64,000 nt of DNA from an uncultured Oscillospiraceae bacterium (GTDB lineage Bacteria > Bacillota > Clostridia > Oscillospirales > Oscillospiraceae), in contig CANROC010000001.1 of the NCBI GenBank assembly GCA_947632175.1, positions 62,001 through 126,000 on the forward strand. Reading direction: 5' to 3'. Below, in pieces: positions 61,990 to 64,000 of the stretch. The stretch's first letter is position 1; every line of letters starts with the position of its first letter. The position numbers and the translations under genes were made by a program. The notes below the pieces were generated by a model. That model saw nothing but the letters and a program-made list of their open reading frames with translations. It was not told the origin of the DNA and made no database searches.

Positions 61990-62285
61990 ATTTGCGCCGC
62001 TCCGCGGCGCATCCTTTTTAAGCCCCCTCCTCGTAGGAGGGGGGCAGGGGGGGAAGCGAGCGTTGGATGACTGCGCAGTTATCGAAACCTTCGATCCCTC
62101 AGTCTCGCTTCGCTCGACAGCTCCCTTTACGAAAGGGAGCCAACGCAACCCGGAAGCTTTCCGAAAAAGGGAAGGCGACCCTTCCGGCGCTTCGCGCCAC
62201 CTCCCCCAGGGGGGAGGTTATTAAGCTCCCCCCTGGGGGAGCTGGCACGGCCGCAGGCCGTGACTGAGGGGTTCCCCCGTCCGGG
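61990..62285 (+). repeat. Mosaic hairpin array 10
   Basis: Fills the convergent ylmH/sigF junction: TGCGCCGC/GCGGCGCA hairpin, E, CTCCCTTT/AAAGGGAG hairpin (as at 4090), GGCGCTTCGCGCC, CCTCCCCC/GGGGGAGG, AGCTCCCCC/GGGGGAGCT and CACGGCC/GGCCGTG. The last four are module J, as at the start of array 3 in the other direction. Confidence 0.85.
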
Positions 62286-62297
62286 CGGCGCCCCCCT

Positions 62298-63011
62298 TTA
62301 CTCCCCCTCCATCTCCTCCCGCAGCCGCATGACCGCCCTCTTCTCCAGCCGCGACACCTGCACCTGGGACACGCCCATTCGCTCCGCCACGCGCTGTTGG
62401 GTAAGGCCCCGGAAATACCGAAGCGCGATGACCGCCCGCTCCCGGGGCGGCAAAGCGGCGATGGCCTCGCCCAAAGCCACCCGCTCCAGGACCCGCTCCT
62501 CCTGGCCGTCGTCGCCCAAAACCTCCTCCAGCGTGGGCCCGTCGTCCCCGGAAGGCCGCTGGAGGGACTCCGACGGCGCGGTGGCCAGCTCGCAGGCCGC
62601 GATGTCCTCCGCCGTCAGCCCCGTCTTCTCCGCAAGCTCCGACACCGTCGGCTCCCGGCCCAGCGCCTGCTCCAGCTTCGCCCGCGCCGCCCGCACGGCC
62701 TGGGCCCGCTCCTTCAGGCTCCGGCTCACCTTCACCGCCCCGTCGTCCCGGAGAAACCGCCGGATCTCCCCGGCGATCTTGGGCACGGCGTAGGTGGAAA
62801 ACTGGGTCCCGAACTCGTCGTCGAACCCCCGGACGGCCTTCAAGAACCCCACGCACCCCAGCTGATAGAGGTCGTCCGGCTCCACGCCCCGTCCGAAAAA
62901 CCGCCGCGCCACGCTCCAGATGAGCCCGGAATTTTCCCGGATCATCTCCTCCATGGCCCCGTCGTCGCCCGCCCGCGCCGCCTTCAGGGACTTAAGCGTC
63001 CCCGCCGTCAT
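62298..63011 (-). CDS. sigF: Forespore sigma factor SigF
   Basis: 237 residues. Region 2 (NSGLIWSVARRFFGRGVEPDDLYQLGCVGFLKAV, FGTQFSTYAVPKIAGEIRRFLRDDG), region 3 (REPTVSELAEKTGLTAEDI), region 4 (LPPRERAVIALRYFRGLTQQRVAERMGVSQVQVSRLEKRAV). It directs early forespore transcription. ATGA overlap with spoIIAB and the spoIIAA-spoIIAB-sigF order identify it as SigF rather than SigG. Confidence 0.96.
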   Translation of the reverse strand: MTAGTLKSLKAARAGDDGAMEEMIRENSGLIWSVARRFFGRGVEPDDLYQLGCVGFLKAVRGFDDEFGTQFSTYAVPKIAGEIRRFLRDDGAVKVSRSLKERAQAVRAARAKLEQALGREPTVSELAEKTGLTAEDIAACELATAPSESLQRPSGDDGPTLEEVLGDDGQEERVLERVALGEAIAALPPRERAVIALRYFRGLTQQRVAERMGVSQVQVSRLEKRAVMRLREEMEGE

Positions 63012-63448
63012 CGCGCGTGGTTCCTCCGCGCCACCCGCTTGCGCATAGTCACCGCCGTGCCGGAACCGGGCTTTGAGCGGACCTTCACCGAATCCATGAA
63101 GCTCTCCATGATGGTGAAGCCCATGCCGCTCCTGTCCTCCCCGCCGGTGGTGAACAGGGGCTCGCGGGCCTTTTCCACGTCCTCGATGCCCCGGCCCTTG
63201 TCCTTGACCTGGACCTCCAGCGTGTCCCCCTCCAGGATGCGCAGGCGCAGCGTCACCGTCCCCAGCCCCTCGGGGTAGCCGTGGACGATGGCGTTTGTCA
63301 CCGCCTCGGAGACCGCCGTCTTCACGTCATTGAGCTCCGTCAGCGTCATGTCCAGCTGGGCCGCGAAGGCCCCCACCGCCGCCCGGGCGTAGCCCTCGTT
63401 CACCGACCGGGACGGAAACTCCATTTTGACACAGTTCTGCTCCTTCAT
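63008..63448 (-). CDS. spoIIAB: Anti-sigma F factor and serine kinase
   Basis: 146 residues, GHKL kinase fold: N box ELNDVKTAVSEAVTNAIVHGY, DKGRGIEDVEKAREPLFTT, and GMGFTIMESFMD. It binds SigF and phosphorylates SpoIIAA. AAGGAGATGTACAT sits before ATG 63448. Confidence 0.96.
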   Translation of the reverse strand: MKEQNCVKMEFPSRSVNEGYARAAVGAFAAQLDMTLTELNDVKTAVSEAVTNAIVHGYPEGLGTVTLRLRILEGDTLEVQVKDKGRGIEDVEKAREPLFTTGGEDRSGMGFTIMESFMDSVKVRSKPGSGTAVTMRKRVARRNHAR

Positions 63449-63463
63449 ATGTACATCTCCTTG

Positions 63464-63778
63464 CTAATTATTTCCTTCGATGTGGATCATCCTGTCGATG
63501 CCCGAGGCGTCCAGCACCCGCATGGGCTGGTCCGGGACATTGACCACGGTGAGCCGCCCGCCAATGGCCTGGAGCCGCTTATAAAGCCGCAGGATAATGG
63601 CGATGCCCGAGGAATCCATGAACTTAAGGCCCTTAAGGTCCAGGACGCACTCCCGGGGCATGGCGGCCTCCAGGCTCTCCTCCAGCTTCCGCGCCGCCTC
63701 CCGCGCCCCGTGGTGGTCCAGCTCCCCCGCCAGCGCCACGGTCAGCTTCCCGCCGCGCTCCGTCGTCAACAGCCTCAT
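63464..63778 (-). CDS. spoIIAA: Anti-anti-sigma F factor
   Basis: 104 residues, STAS fold, with the phosphorylated Ser in KFMDSSGIAII (about 53-63). Dephosphorylated by SpoIIE, it displaces SigF from SpoIIAB. GGGAGTGAGCGC gives the ribosome site. A strong terminator lies directly upstream, leaving almost no room for a separate promoter. Confidence 0.95.
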   Translation of the reverse strand: MRLLTTERGGKLTVALAGELDHHGAREAARKLEESLEAAMPRECVLDLKGLKFMDSSGIAIILRLYKRLQAIGGRLTVVNVPDQPMRVLDASGIDRMIHIEGNN

Positions 63779-63796
63779 GCGCTCACTCCCTTTAAC

Positions 63797-63831
63797 AAAA
63801 AATACCCGTGTACAAGCTGTACACGGGTATT
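63797..63831 (-). terminator. Terminator between valS and spoIIAA
   Basis: AATACCCGTGTAC and GTACACGGGTATT form a 13-bp perfect stem with a 5-nt loop, and a T6 run on the minus strand follows. The spoIIAA ribosome site begins a few bases later. Confidence 0.85.
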
Positions 63832-63860
63832 GTAAATGATTGTCCGCGCGGATGCTGTCG

Positions 63861-64000
63861 TTATCGGAGACTCTCCAGGGATTTTTCCAGATTTTCTATG
63901 AGCGCCCGGAGCTTTTCGGCCTTGTCCCGCTCGGCGTTGACCACCGCCTCCGGGGCGCGGGAGATGAAGGCCTCGTTGGAAAGCTTCCTCATCTGGCCCT
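63861..64000 (-). CDS. valS: Valyl-tRNA synthetase, C-terminal end only
   Basis: Partial: the last 45 residues before the window edge, ending SLESLR at TAA 63861. KLSNEAFISRAPEAVVNAE followed by a charged coiled coil matches the C-terminal tail of bacterial ValS, which stabilises tRNA-Val. The rest lies to the right of the window. Confidence 0.85.
   Translation of the reverse strand, partial: GQMRKLSNEAFISRAPEAVVNAERDKAEKLRALIENLEKSLESLR

Overview
The window looks like a chromosomal segment of a high-GC, anaerobic, endospore-forming Firmicute, most likely an Oscillospiraceae/Oscillospirales gut bacterium. The reasons are the complete spoIIIA (AA-AH) operon, spoIIE and the spoIIA operon (spoIIAA-spoIIAB-sigF), the oxygen-sensitive class III ribonucleotide reductase (nrdD/nrdG), an NADP-type glutamate dehydrogenase, strong AGGAGG ribosome binding sites, SigA promoters of the TTGACA/TTGCAA-17-TATAAT type, and GC-rich third codon positions. 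No rRNA or tRNA gene, CRISPR array, transposase or phage gene was seen.

Layout. 1-5.3 kb: a very large secreted beta-helix-type surface protein that runs off the left edge, then a GT4 glycosyltransferase. 5.4-9.1 kb: a TetM/EF-G-like GTPase fused to a Rae1/YacP-type NYN nuclease, a DUF2752 membrane protein and a zinc-ribbon/TM2 protein. 10.2-12.2 kb: an ECF sigma factor coupled to a membrane-anchored serpin. 12.4-22.7 kb: gdhA, nrdD-nrdG with NrdR boxes, sfsA, trkA-trkH and a parS-like site. 22.8-28.8 kb: asnB and the ispA-xseB-xseA-Kae1-like-nusB-asp23 group. 30.2-35.0 kb: spoIIIA operon. 36.3-41.3 kb: FMN-riboswitch-controlled ribU, spoIIE, a small membrane protein and wecB. 42.2-48.8 kb: a second ECF sigma factor with a giant membrane partner, an ECF-transporter S component behind a structured leader, DUF951, rarA, an exonuclease, nth, and an SLH protein. 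50.7-57.3 kb: rqcH, mrnC, and a MarR-controlled heterodimeric ABC exporter behind a structured leader. 57.9-64 kb: PHP phosphatase, rpiB, apbE/NusG-II/Gx transporter, ylmH, the spoIIA operon and the end of valS.

The most striking non-coding feature is a family of mosaic repeat arrays (about 0.3-1.3 kb each) built from a small set of perfect GC-rich hairpin modules joined by conserved linkers. They fill all six convergent gene junctions of the window and several tandem 3' flanks, and are absent from all six divergent promoter regions. Their stems show compensatory changes, one carries an insertion inside the loop, and two array ends carry a near-identical consensus promoter aimed back into the 3' end of the neighbouring operon. 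Long apparent reading frames inside these arrays are artefacts. This array family is the best candidate here for something undescribed; the GTPase-nuclease fusion and the sigma factor/serpin pair are the best protein-level candidates.

Several genes fit a ribosome and RNA quality-control theme (GTPase-NYN fusion, RqcH, YlmH, MrnC). Others form the sporulation programme (SpoIIAA/AB/SigF, SpoIIE, SpoIIIA) or cofactor and flavin supply (RibU, ApbE, NusG-II and Gx proteins). All calls come from reading the sequence by eye; no database search was possible.
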